Shown: piece by piece, positions 18,190-26,022 of the stretch
Position numbering within the stretch: position 1 is the stretch's first letter
Layout of the letters: each line of letters starts with the position of its first letter
Assembly (NCBI GenBank): GCA_040754095.1
Contig: JBFMFO010000002.1
Span: forward strand, 120,381 to 184,380
Source: QYQD01 sp040754095
GTDB taxonomy: Bacteria > Desulfobacterota > QYQD01
Direction of reading: 5' to 3'
DNA: 64,000 nt
The notes under the pieces: model-generated
Databases searched by the model: none
What the model saw: only the letters and a program-made list of their open reading frames with translations
Told to the model about the DNA's origin: nothing
Made by a program: the position numbers and the translations under genes

Positions 18190-19096
18190 ACCGGGCATTG
18201 TACTTTTTGTATTGAGCAGTAACCGGATAAAATCCCTCTTTTGAGATGATCTTTTGCCCCTCCGGACTGAGTTCAAATTTAACAAATCCGGCCACCTTAT
18301 TCATATTGGCTCTATCCATGTATTGATAGAGGGGGCGCACAATCGGATAAGCGCCGCTTTCTATGTTCTTGGCATCAGCAGGACTCATGGCCTTGCTATT
18401 CTTGTCTTTAGCCACATTCAGCACCTTGATGCCCGGTGTTACCCTGCCTTTATCATCCACTACATAGCCTATGCCCACATAGCCGATGCCGCCCTTATCG
18501 CGCTTAACGGCCTCAACGATCTGGGCATTGCCGTTCATCTGGTTCATGGTATTGGCATAGTCCCCGCGGACCACGGACTCCCGGAAAAACACAAAGGTTC
18601 CGGAATTCGGCTGGCGTCCATAAAGGGTGACGGGGAGGTTCGGCCCGCCGACCTGGCTCCAGTTTTTTACCTCCCCGCGATAAATCTGGCCGATCTGATC
18701 CAGGGTAAGCCTCTTTACCGTGTTGGCAGGATTTACTATCACCGAAAGCCCGTCCATGGCAAAGACAACCGCTATCGGATCTACACCATTCATCTTGGCC
18801 TGCTGCAACTCTTGTGATTTCATGGCCCGTGATGAGTTGGCCAGGTCAGTGGTGCGATTAATAATAGCCACAATCCCTACACCGGAGCCCCCGCCGGTGA
18901 CGGCAATCGCTGCACCCTTAGTCTTCTGCATATAAATCTCCGCCATCCTCTGCACCACATTTACCTCCGTATCCGATCCCTTGACCTGGATAAAACCGGA
19001 CGCCAGAGAAAGAGAAGATGTTAAGGCCAGTAAGGCCGCCAGAGTAAAGGTTAACAATCCTATTATAGACATAAACCCTTTGTTTGTTAGCTTCAT
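18179..19096 (-). CDS. pstS: Periplasmic phosphate-binding protein PstS
   Basis: Phosphate-binding component of the Pst importer. 305 residues with a signal peptide (about 1-33, ending ALTSSLSLASG). KGSDTEVNVVQRMAEIY and VTGGGSGVG begin the first lobe. GRQPNSGTFVFFRESVV and GGIGYVGIGYV are phosphate-contact regions of the PstS/SphX family. A strong AAAGGAGA lies 7 bp before the ATG. It is the first gene of pstSCAB-phoU. A Pho-box-like pair of direct repeats lies 44 bp upstream, so PhoB control is expected. Confidence 0.94.
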   Translation of the reverse strand: MKLTNKGFMSIIGLLTFTLAALLALTSSLSLASGFIQVKGSDTEVNVVQRMAEIYMQKTKGAAIAVTGGGSGVGIVAIINRTTDLANSSRAMKSQELQQAKMNGVDPIAVVFAMDGLSVIVNPANTVKRLTLDQIGQIYRGEVKNWSQVGGPNLPVTLYGRQPNSGTFVFFRESVVRGDYANTMNQMNGNAQIVEAVKRDKGGIGYVGIGYVVDDKGRVTPGIKVLNVAKDKNSKAMSPADAKNIESGAYPIVRPLYQYMDRANMNKVAGFVKFELSPEGQKIISKEGFYPVTAQYKKYNARYGF

Positions 19097-19139
19097 AACC
19101 GTTCTCCTTTAATTAAGAGTAATGTAAATACAAAAACGT

Positions 19140-19157
19140 GACAATTCTGTGACAAAC
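19140..19157 (-). promoter_or_regulatory. Pho box before pstS
   Basis: On the minus strand TTGTCAC-AGAA-TTGTCAC, two 7-bp direct repeats on an 11-bp pitch, matches the PhoB half-site arrangement (CTGTCAT-N4-CTGTCAT in E. coli). It lies 44 bp upstream of pstS and 10-20 bp ahead of an AT-rich possible -10 (TACATT). Confidence 0.8.
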
Positions 19158-19339
19158 TGATTGCGACTGCCTGACATTTCACCTCCCTTTTACGGTATAG
19201 AGTTATTTTGCAACTTGGGCTCCGAATTCCCGCTGAAGTTTATCCGCTACAAGGCGGGCGTGAATGATAGAAACAGAGCTTTTGCAAGGAACTAACTTGA
19301 TAGGTTTTTTACTTTAGTGTGATGACAGAAATGTGGCGT

Positions 19340-21115
19340 TTATGTAGAGTGTTTTGGAAGAACGATATGGAATGTGGAACCTTCGCCTGGTTCACTTTCT
19401 ACCCAGACCCGCCCCTTATGCGCTAAAATTGCATGCTTGACAATAGAAAGGCCCAACCCCGTGCCGCCGACGGCGCGCGAACGGCCTTTATCCACCCGGT
19501 AAAATCGCTCAAATATCCTCTCCTGATCCTCTTTAGGGATGCCTGTGCCCTCATCCCGAATGTCGATCTGTGCCTCGCCCTCGCGTTCAGACAAGGAAAC
19601 TGTGATTCTCGTATCTGAAGGAGAGTATTTTACGGCATTATCCACGATGTTCAGAACGGCCTGTGATAGTTTTTCATGGTCGCCCCAGACCATAATATCT
19701 TCCGGCGGGAACTCCCGTGCGAACTTTATGCGCTTCATTTCCGCTTGAGGACCTAACGCTCTTAGTGAACCCTCCACTACTTCCTTCACGCTTACCTGCT
19801 CATTAGTTATCCCGGTTCCCTGGGCCTCAAGTCTGGCCAGGGCCAGTATGTCCTGAATCAGATTATCCATACGATTTGCATGTTCACTGATAATTCTGAT
19901 AAATGATTGTGCCTTCTCCCGATCATCGATACCACCGTCAAGCAGGGTTTCCGCATATCCCTTGATAGCGGTCAGGGGATTCTTTAATTCATGGGAGACA
20001 TTAGTCACGAAGTCTTTCCGAATCTGGGCTAACTGCCTGATGTCCGTCACATCATGGAAGACAGCAATGGCCCCCTGTATGGTGTCAGCGGCAAAAAGGG
20101 GAACGATACGGACATCAAATACCCTCTCTCTCGGATAAGCAACCGGGATTTCCAGCCTCTGCGGAGCGCGCTCCTTTAGTAGAATCGTGAAAGCCTCCTG
20201 TAAAGGGATACTTCTGATAACCTCAACCGGCGGCCGGTCGGAAAAGTCCTGATCTATGGCAAAGGAATCTCGCAGGGCCTGATTCAACAGAATAATTCGG
20301 CCTTCTTTGTCCACCGCCATTATCCCGCTGGATATCCCCTTCAATATGGCCTCGTTCTTGCCTTTTTCACTGGTTATCTCCGCTATTTTTGTCTTTACCT
20401 GGCTGGAAAGAGAGTTCAATGCCTCGGCCAAAACACCCAATTCGCCCTGTGGAATTCTGCGAATCCTGTACTCAAAATCGCCCTCGGCCATCTTCCGGGC
20501 CGCAAAGGTCATTTCACCAAGGGGCCTGCTAAGCCCGTGGGCAATGACCAGATTGAGAAAAAAGGCCAGAATAAGCCCAACGGCCGCTGCCACTGAAAAG
20601 TACCTTTTGGTTGTCGCCACCTTTTCCTCAACGTTATCCAAAGGCAAGGCCAGGCGAACCACGTAAGCCGGAAGGCCGTCTTTTCTGGAAAGGGCGGCAG
20701 AGTATATCAACTTCTTCTTTAGTGTGGTGCTAAAACGTATGCTGGTGGCAAAACCCGTCTTCAGGGCCTCCGCAAATTCGGGTCGATGGGCGTGATTTTC
20801 CATAGCCCGGATATTTTTTTGCGGCACCTCCGAATCCCCGATCACTACCCCGTCCAGGCCGATAACCGTTATCCTGGGCTGAATAGTTCGCCCCATGTCT
20901 TTAACCATGGAGTCAATTTCGTAAGCGTGCAAAACCGGCCGGGGGTACTTTTCGAGGACGGTCTTTATTAAATAGGTCTTAGACTCCAGATTGGAGGAAA
21001 CGCCGGCAATGAGCGTCTCCTTGAATACAAAACTTGCATAGAGCTGGGCAGCAGCAAATATCACCAGGATTACTGCCAGATAGGTAAGGAATAGTCTCCA
21101 TTTAAACTGTTTCAC
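19340..21115 (-). CDS. phoR: Phosphate regulon sensor histidine kinase PhoR
   Basis: Inner-membrane kinase that senses Pst/PhoU status and phosphorylates PhoB. 591 residues: a transmembrane helix (about 7-27), an extracytoplasmic domain of about 130 residues, a second helix near 170-190, HAMP (about 190-245), PAS (about 255-355), HisKA with FVTNVSHELKNPLTAIKGY (His near 374), and an HATPase with DNAVKYSPSD, DEGTGIP and GGTGLGLSIVKH. The long sensor domain is of the Bacillus/delta type rather than the short E. coli PhoR. Its start overlaps the phoB stop by 4 bp. Confidence 0.93.
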   Translation of the reverse strand: MKQFKWRLFLTYLAVILVIFAAAQLYASFVFKETLIAGVSSNLESKTYLIKTVLEKYPRPVLHAYEIDSMVKDMGRTIQPRITVIGLDGVVIGDSEVPQKNIRAMENHAHRPEFAEALKTGFATSIRFSTTLKKKLIYSAALSRKDGLPAYVVRLALPLDNVEEKVATTKRYFSVAAAVGLILAFFLNLVIAHGLSRPLGEMTFAARKMAEGDFEYRIRRIPQGELGVLAEALNSLSSQVKTKIAEITSEKGKNEAILKGISSGIMAVDKEGRIILLNQALRDSFAIDQDFSDRPPVEVIRSIPLQEAFTILLKERAPQRLEIPVAYPRERVFDVRIVPLFAADTIQGAIAVFHDVTDIRQLAQIRKDFVTNVSHELKNPLTAIKGYAETLLDGGIDDREKAQSFIRIISEHANRMDNLIQDILALARLEAQGTGITNEQVSVKEVVEGSLRALGPQAEMKRIKFAREFPPEDIMVWGDHEKLSQAVLNIVDNAVKYSPSDTRITVSLSEREGEAQIDIRDEGTGIPKEDQERIFERFYRVDKGRSRAVGGTGLGLSIVKHAILAHKGRVWVESEPGEGSTFHIVLPKHST

Positions 21116-21813
21116 CGGGAACTCTCTTCTTTAAAACGATACCCTACACCCCGCACTGTTTCAATGATCTGACCGGCAGCGCCCAGCTTTTGCCGCAGTC
21201 TTTTAATGTGGGTATCCACAGTGCGGGCATACCCGTCAAAGTGGTATCCCCACACCTGGTCAAGCAAAATCTCACGTGTCAGCACCCGTCCACGGCCCTT
21301 CAAAAGGGTGTGCAGGAGATTGAATTCGGTTACAGTGAGCGATACCGGACCCCCGTCAACCGTTACCAAGTGACGTTCCGGATCGACCTTAATCCCGGCG
21401 GCATCAAGTATTTTGGGAAGCGGCTCCGGGGGGCTGATTCGCTGCAAGACCGCCTTTACACGCAAGACCAGTTCACGCGGGCTAAAAGGTTTTACGATAT
21501 AGTCATCCGCCCCTAATTCAAAACCTACCACCCGGTCTATCTCTTCACCCTTTGCGGTTACCATTATCACCGGAATATGGCGTGTTTTCTCATTACTCTT
21601 AAGATTCTTGCAGATATCCGTGCCGTCGGCATCCGGAAGCATAAGGTCCAGAAGGATGAGATCCGGCAGTCTCTTTTGGATCAGAGAATTTGCTGTGCGT
21701 CCGTCCTGGGCCCTGGCCGCTTCAAACCCTGCTTTTTCCAGGTTATAGGAAATCAGGCCGGAGATATCAGGCTCATCTTCAACGACAAGTATAAACGCCT
21801 TTTTATCAGCCAT
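21112..21813 (-). CDS. phoB: Phosphate regulon response regulator PhoB
   Basis: OmpR-type transcription factor of 233 residues. The receiver domain carries acidic residues in VVEDEPD and phospho-acceptor Asp56 in DLILLDLMLPDADG; KPFSPRELVLRV holds the conserved Lys. A winged helix follows (about 135-230, LTVTEFNLLHTLLKGRGRVL and RTVDTHIKRLRQKLG). The ATG at 21813 is preferred over an in-frame GTG at 21825 because GGTGG lies about 8 bp upstream. It activates Pho genes when phosphate is scarce. A Pho-box-like repeat 40 bp upstream implies autoregulation. Confidence 0.94.
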   Translation of the reverse strand: MADKKAFILVVEDEPDISGLISYNLEKAGFEAARAQDGRTANSLIQKRLPDLILLDLMLPDADGTDICKNLKSNEKTRHIPVIMVTAKGEEIDRVVGFELGADDYIVKPFSPRELVLRVKAVLQRISPPEPLPKILDAAGIKVDPERHLVTVDGGPVSLTVTEFNLLHTLLKGRGRVLTREILLDQVWGYHFDGYARTVDTHIKRLRQKLGAAGQIIETVRGVGYRFKEESSR

Positions 21814-21852
21814 AATGATAACCACCGATCGCAGTCATTATTTTCCATCTAT

Positions 21853-21870
21853 GTGTCAACCATGTGACAA
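21853..21870 (-). promoter_or_regulatory. Pho box before phoB
   Basis: On the minus strand TTGTCAC-ATGG-TTGACAC, two half-sites on an 11-bp pitch, lies 40 bp upstream of the phoB start. It resembles the pstS site with one half degenerate, and suggests PhoB autoregulation. Confidence 0.7.
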
Positions 21871-21963
21871 CATTAAATCTTCTTCATAGCGGCTTATTCT
21901 CATTGACAACTCAGGCTAATTTTAGTTAGTTAGGATGCATTCTGTCAATAAGAGAGATTTTTT

Positions 21964-22692
21964 ATGCGTTTTAATGGCCGGGCTGCGCACGAAATCAGGG
22001 ATATCTCGCTTACCCGTAATTATATCTCCCACGCAGAGGGATCAGTCCTTATTGAAATGGGAAATACCCGGATAATCTGCGCGGTATCGGTGGAAGATAA
22101 GGTGCCGAATTTCCTTAAGGGTAGCGGCACGGGATGGATTACGGCCGAATACGCCATGCTTCCCCGGGCCACCCTTACACGCAACTTGCGGGAGTCCACT
22201 CAAGGACGCGTAGGCGGCCGGACCCATGAAATCCAGCGACTTATCGGCCGCTGCCTGCGCTCGGTGGTTGCTCTTCCGGCCCTGGGAGAACGAACCTTCT
22301 GGGTGGACTGCGACGTCATCCAGGCCGACGGCGGGACACGCACGGCTGCCATCAGCGGCGCATACATCGCCCTCTATGACGCCCTTACTCTCCTGTATAA
22401 CCGCGGTGAGATTATGGACATACCGGTACAAAATCACATAGCCGCTATAAGCGTAGGCATAGTAAAGGGAGAAGTCCTTCTTGATCTGAACTACGACGAG
22501 GATTCCCAGGCCGAAGTGGACGCCAATTTTGTTATGACCGACGACGAACGATTCGTCGAGATCCAGGTCTCTGCAGAGAAACGGCCCTTTTCCGCAGAAG
22601 AATTCGGAAAAATGGAACGAATGGCCGGTCAGGGGATAAAAAAGATTATAGAGATGCAGAAGGAAATAATCTCCCAAATCCGCCTGAGATAA
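21964..22692 (+). CDS. rph: Ribonuclease PH
   Basis: Phosphorolytic 3'-5' exoribonuclease that trims tRNA 3' ends. 242 residues, normal length. Family motifs: ISLTRNYISHAEGSVLIEMG, GWITAEYAMLPRAT, the basic RVGGRTHEIQRLIGRCLRS, and the phosphate-site CDVIQADGGTRTAAISGAY. GAGAGA lies upstream of the ATG. It is divergent from phoB. The genes usually adjacent to rph (XTP pyrophosphatase) are absent here. Confidence 0.96.
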   Translation: MRFNGRAAHEIRDISLTRNYISHAEGSVLIEMGNTRIICAVSVEDKVPNFLKGSGTGWITAEYAMLPRATLTRNLRESTQGRVGGRTHEIQRLIGRCLRSVVALPALGERTFWVDCDVIQADGGTRTAAISGAYIALYDALTLLYNRGEIMDIPVQNHIAAISVGIVKGEVLLDLNYDEDSQAEVDANFVMTDDERFVEIQVSAEKRPFSAEEFGKMERMAGQGIKKIIEMQKEIISQIRLR

Positions 22693-22762
22693 CAACAAAA
22701 ATTTTCGATCCTTCCTTAGGCCCTGCACTTCCACAACAGTATTGCCAAAAGCTAACCACTAA

Positions 22763-22827
22763 ACAGTTCAAGCGGCTTAAACCGCTCAAGCTGTTTGAAC
22801 TGTTTAACCGGCTTGAACGGTTTAAAT
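22763..22827. repeat. TTTGAACNG nonad palindrome
   Basis: Seven 9-bp units of the form YTYRARCNG (TTCAAGCGG, CTTAAACCG, CTCAAGCTG, TTTGAACTG, TTTAACCGG, CTTGAACGG, TTTAAAT) after rph. The units are self-complementary in combination. A second array lies at 42,670. The rest of the 22,693-22,957 spacer shows no gene. Confidence 0.7.
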
Positions 22828-22957
22828 AGGTGTACTCTGTGGTTTCTTCTTAGGGATAGGGCCTTAATTTGTAATCCTCCGAATTAACCTGACCGATAAG
22901 TTATAATAACATGCTGATAATCCGGCAACCCCACCTTGATACACACGGAGGTGTAGC

Positions 22958-23584
22958 ATGAAAGGCCAGCATAAAGATATCGAGGTAACGTCAACTGTAA
23001 CTGAATTTTTCTATGAGCAGGTCAAAAATGCCATTCAGAAACAGAAAGTTTCTCTGTCTGAAATCTCTGAATGGTACGCCGTAAATCTCCTCTCCCGGTA
23101 CGCCACCGCTTACGACTCAGACGTCAATGCCAACGAGCTTGACCTGGAAAAGACGCCGGTCTGTATCGTTTATCATGAGCTAATAAAACAGTCCCTGCCC
23201 CAAAGGATAAAAGGTTACAAGGCCATCGGTGACTTTACGCTGTTTACCTCCGGTTTTTTTTCAGACAGCTTAATGCGTAAGCTATTTGATATAGACTACT
23301 ATATAGCCTTTGGCATAAAATCTTACAATGCGCTCTTCCACATCTATGACCATGAATACTGGGATAAAAATAAGAGTGTATTGTTCGCGGAGTTGACCGA
23401 CAAGTTCAGAACATTTATTGATATCTTTGCGGAAGTAAGGGATACGACTGAGATAGAGAATAATGGCGGGCTTCTAAGATTGTACGAAAGATGGATAAGA
23501 ACTCAAAGTCACCGGGATGAGGGCCTGTTAAGGGCCCAGGGAATTATACCGAATCATAATGCTGACCTCAAAACAATCCATTAA
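22958..23584 (+). CDS. Conserved-looking hypothetical protein
   Basis: 208 residues, not recognised. GGAGGTG lies 8 bp before the ATG, a strong ribosome site, and codon use matches the neighbours, so it is a real gene. It is soluble, with no signal peptide or membrane helix, helical and rich in aromatic residues (HIYDHEYWDKNKSV, FDIDYYIAFGIKSYNALF). It ends in a basic, disordered-looking tail. There is no catalytic motif I can name. It is isolated: a repeat-containing spacer lies upstream and a convergent gene downstream. Possibly a lineage-specific regulatory or structural protein. Confidence 0.7.
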   Translation: MKGQHKDIEVTSTVTEFFYEQVKNAIQKQKVSLSEISEWYAVNLLSRYATAYDSDVNANELDLEKTPVCIVYHELIKQSLPQRIKGYKAIGDFTLFTSGFFSDSLMRKLFDIDYYIAFGIKSYNALFHIYDHEYWDKNKSVLFAELTDKFRTFIDIFAEVRDTTEIENNGGLLRLYERWIRTQSHRDEGLLRAQGIIPNHNADLKTIH

Positions 23585-23594
23585 TAACTGCTCC

Positions 23595-24380
23595 TTATCC
23601 CAGTATTTGCCAATCTGCCAATGTGGCCACCAATGATCCGATACGGATGGCCCCTTTTACCTTGACCGGGATGCGGCGTTCATCGTTGGTAAGCCAAACA
23701 TAGACATCCCCCTTCCTTTGATACACCCCTTCGAAGAGCAGCTCCGGCTTTACTTTTATAGTGTCTACCTCTCCCAGCTTTGTCTGGAAGCGTTCCTTTT
23801 GGAGTACCTTCACCTGGACTGTATAGCTCTTTTTAGAGGCAAAAGTCTCCACAAAAACCGACTGTCCAATAGACATCGGCAGCGCCCTCATTATATAAAA
23901 AGATGATATCTCGTTATGCGCGGGTCTGGGGAGATCATAACTCACCGGGGCCTCGGCATCCTTTTCATATCGAACCTTCAGACCGGCCTGATCAAAAAAC
24001 GCACGTTTAAGGCTTCTATAATTACCTTCTCTCTGCCGTATTACTATCCAGCGTGGAAGCATCTGCGGGCCGGAAACCTCGGTCACAAATATGTCATCCA
24101 CCGGATAAAATAATGAAAAAAGTGGGGATGATTTAGCCACAGCAACTATACGCCTTTTATCGCCACCAATGTTATTGAATGTAAGGGTTATGCCCCCGGC
24201 CTTTATCCCAAACCATGTAAGGTCATAGATGATTCTTTCGTTTTTGGGGAAGGCTGTCTTGAGCAATGTCAGATCAGGAGAAGTAACATGAGGTTCAATT
24301 GCTGTATGGGCTACGAAAGCAACGGCAAATACAGATAGAATCGCTGCGAGAAGGACATATAAAAATTTCTGGCCGGCCAT
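23595..24380 (-). CDS. DUF3108 family exported protein
   Basis: 261 residues with an N-terminal hydrophobic segment (about 5-26), then a beta-rich domain. ERIIYDLTWFGIKAGGITLTF and the later DTIKVKPELLFEG and DVYVWLTNDERRIPVKVKG are hallmarks of DUF3108, a periplasmic beta-barrel-like fold of unknown function. A lipid-handling or envelope role has been suggested for related folds only by shape. It is single in its context: convergent with the orphan gene, and 126 bp after fabL with a possible hairpin between. Confidence 0.82.
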   Translation of the reverse strand: MAGQKFLYVLLAAILSVFAVAFVAHTAIEPHVTSPDLTLLKTAFPKNERIIYDLTWFGIKAGGITLTFNNIGGDKRRIVAVAKSSPLFSLFYPVDDIFVTEVSGPQMLPRWIVIRQREGNYRSLKRAFFDQAGLKVRYEKDAEAPVSYDLPRPAHNEISSFYIMRALPMSIGQSVFVETFASKKSYTVQVKVLQKERFQTKLGEVDTIKVKPELLFEGVYQRKGDVYVWLTNDERRIPVKVKGAIRIGSLVATLADWQILG

Positions 24381-24447
24381 TATAAAGCCCTCTTCTCAAT
24401 ATTCGAAATGGCATCAAGTCCCGATATCAACAGCGTAACCAACATAT

Positions 24448-24469
24448 AAGGGCATGGGTTACTGCCCCA
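24448..24469 (-). terminator. Possible hairpin after fabL
   Basis: GGGGCA-GTAACCCA-TGCCC on the minus strand, followed by TTATAT. The stem is short and the T-run poor, so terminator function is uncertain. Confidence 0.3.
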
Positions 24470-24506
24470 TTTATATTTTATCGGTCTCTTTCCCCTTTTT
24501 CTTTGC

Positions 24507-25259
24507 TTAGGCCAGGATAGAATAACCACCATCAACCACTATCGTCTGCCCGTGGATCATGGAGGCAAGATCACTGCAAAGCAAAAGCACTACGTTAGCC
24601 ACATCTTCCGGCGTCGTCAGCCGCCCGGCAGGCGTGCGCTGCCGGGTATTATCGAGGATAATTTCCCGGGTAGGAAAGTGTTTTAAGGCCTCGGTATCCA
24701 CGGCGCCGGCAGAGACCACGTTGGCATTGATTCCCCGCGGGGCCAGCTCTACAGCCAGATGGCGTACCAGAGATTCCAGGGCGGCCTTGGAGGACCCCAC
24801 AGCAGCGTAATTCTCGATAGCCCGCACGGCCCCCAGGCTGGAAACGGCGATAATGCGTCCCCCGTTTTGCATTAATGGTATCGCATATTGTACCAGTGGG
24901 AGAAGGGCACGGGCGTTGATATTCATCGTCCACTGCCAGTGTTTTTCCGTAAGTTCAAGGGCCGGCTTGAGCACTCCTGAGGCCGCATTACTTATCAGTA
25001 CATCCAGCCTTCCATACTCATTTTTAACCTGCTCGAATATGTTTTTGATGTCTTCATCGTCAGCCACATTAGCCTTGACGGTTAAACATCGCACCCCTCT
25101 GGAGCGGATAGAGTTGGCGGTATTTTCCGCTTCCTGGCGATGGCGAAAATAGTTGACCACCAGATTAGCGCCATTTTCTGCCAGCCTAAGCGCAATAGCC
25201 TTGCCAATACCCCGGGAACTGCCTGTAACCAGTGCAACCTTACCTTGAAGATCCAGCAT
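24507..25259 (-). CDS. fabL: Enoyl-ACP reductase, FabL type
   Basis: Short-chain dehydrogenase fold of 250 residues. The NADPH-binding glycine motif is VTGSSRGIGKAIALRLAENG. The catalytic pair is Tyr151-x6-Lys158 in YAAVGSSK, the Y-x6-K spacing of enoyl reductases rather than the Y-x3-K of ordinary SDRs. NAASGVLKPALEL, HWQWTMNINARALL, TEALKHFPTRE and NTRQRTPAGRL closely recall Bacillus subtilis FabL. It would reduce trans-2-enoyl-ACP in the last step of fatty acid elongation. FabL enzymes are relatively triclosan-tolerant. Alternative: a generic SDR, but the motif agreement is strong. Confidence 0.85.
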   Translation of the reverse strand: MLDLQGKVALVTGSSRGIGKAIALRLAENGANLVVNYFRHRQEAENTANSIRSRGVRCLTVKANVADDEDIKNIFEQVKNEYGRLDVLISNAASGVLKPALELTEKHWQWTMNINARALLPLVQYAIPLMQNGGRIIAVSSLGAVRAIENYAAVGSSKAALESLVRHLAVELAPRGINANVVSAGAVDTEALKHFPTREIILDNTRQRTPAGRLTTPEDVANVVLLLCSDLASMIHGQTIVVDGGYSILA

Positions 25260-25298
25260 ATCCTACCCCGCTATCGTACAGATTAAAAATTTAGCTAG

Positions 25299-25440
25299 TG
25301 TTCATCCGGAAACTACTGCTTCCGGCCTACGGTCGGCCCAAGGCCGGATTCACGCTTTCAGCCATCAGCCATCAGCTCTCGGCAAAAAATCAAGACAAAC
25401 AGCATGTTAAGCTGAGCGCTGATAGCTGAGCGCTGATTGC
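25299..25440. repeat. GTTCATCCGGAA repeat plus GCTGATA heptads
   Basis: GTTCATCCGGAAACTACTGC and CGGATTCACGC match, in reverse orientation, the block at 34,139-34,174. The adjoining tract (CAGCCATCAGCCATCAGC, then GAGCGCTGATAGCTGAGCGC) is 7-bp periodic. Confidence 0.6.
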
Positions 25441-25607
25441 CCCCATCCGGAATTTTTGGATTTTCGGATGGAAATTAGTTACTATACACCATCATGTGTC
25501 GCGCAGCAATTTAATGAAAAAGTTCACACGATTTGTAGTTACTTAGGACAGCGCCGAAGAGAAAATTAGACTCTATGGGAGGTCTAACTGGAGTTTCCTG
25601 ATTTTTT

Positions 25608-25815
25608 AGAAAACCCTCATGTTTCTGAGCGAAACTTGCTGGAGCAGAGGGGTATCCATCGAGGGCGAGCAGGAAGGGGAAAGTCCGCATTAGGCGGAAA
25701 GGGGCAAGCATTCCCCACCTGCGATCTCCGAAAGGGTCGCTGCGCAAGCCGTGAAGCGAAAAAAATAGGGGGTCATTGAGGAATGTAGAATTATCAATAA
25801 GATCATAGCATATAG
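25608..25815. repeat. Structured ~190-bp element, copy A
   Basis: Shares long identical blocks with 61,663-61,848: CTGAGCGAAACTTGCTGGAG, GGCA-GCATTCCCCACCTGC, and GAAAGGGTCGCTGCGCAAGC then CGTGAAGCGAA. It has a 23-bp internal extra (hairpin CCGCATTAGGCGG). Outer ends are complementary (AACCCTC versus AGGGGGT). It could be a non-coding RNA gene or a miniature mobile element. Confidence 0.65.
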
Positions 25816-25888
25816 GAAGGAGAAGATAACAAAGCCAGTAAATTGACATAAATTCTAAAAAACTGTATATCCTTAGTCATTCCTTACG

Positions 25889-26010
25889 AATTTGAACATG
25901 CATAGCGAGTGTATTCCCCGCTGCTTGCGGCGGGGTTAGCGAGCGAATACTATGCTTTTTACTTTACATACGGAGATTTCCCGCAGCTTGTTGCGGGGAG
26001 CTTCAATCAC
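25889..26010. repeat. TGCATAGCGAG palindromic repeat, copy 1
   Basis: TTGAACATGCATAGCGAG, then CCCCGCTGCTTGCGGCGGGG hairpin, GTTAGCGAGCGAATAC, ACATACGGAGATTTC and a second hairpin CCCGCAGCTTGTTGCGGGGA followed by GCTTCAAT. The same modules occur inverted at 34,545-34,671 and shortened at 55,890-55,950. It would encode MYSPLLAAG-type peptide if manC were started upstream. Confidence 0.75.
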
Positions 26011-26022
26011 ATAAAAACAACT

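Larger units (their letters stand above)
25260..26022. other. 763-bp spacer filled by four repeat types
   Basis: No gene is supported. In order it holds a GTTCATCCGGAA repeat (about 25,299-25,361), GCTGATA heptads (to about 25,440), a TCCGGAATTTTTGGATTTTCGGA hairpin (split here by its loop, about 25,446-25,470), the ~200-bp structured element (25,608-25,815), and the TGCATAGCGAG palindromic repeat (25,889-26,010) that ends just before manC. Confidence 0.7.

Noticed and set aside
22042..22734. 230-codon antisense frame over rph
   Set aside because: Fully contained in a conserved gene, with no motif.
25362..25440. GCTGATA and other short-unit arrays as CRISPR
   Set aside because: Units are 7-9 bp and contiguous, with no unique spacers and no cas genes.
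25909..26022. Longer manC start giving 38 extra residues
   Set aside because: The extra codons are the palindromic repeat found also at 34.6 and 55.9 kb. The conserved enzyme begins after the ATG at 26,023.
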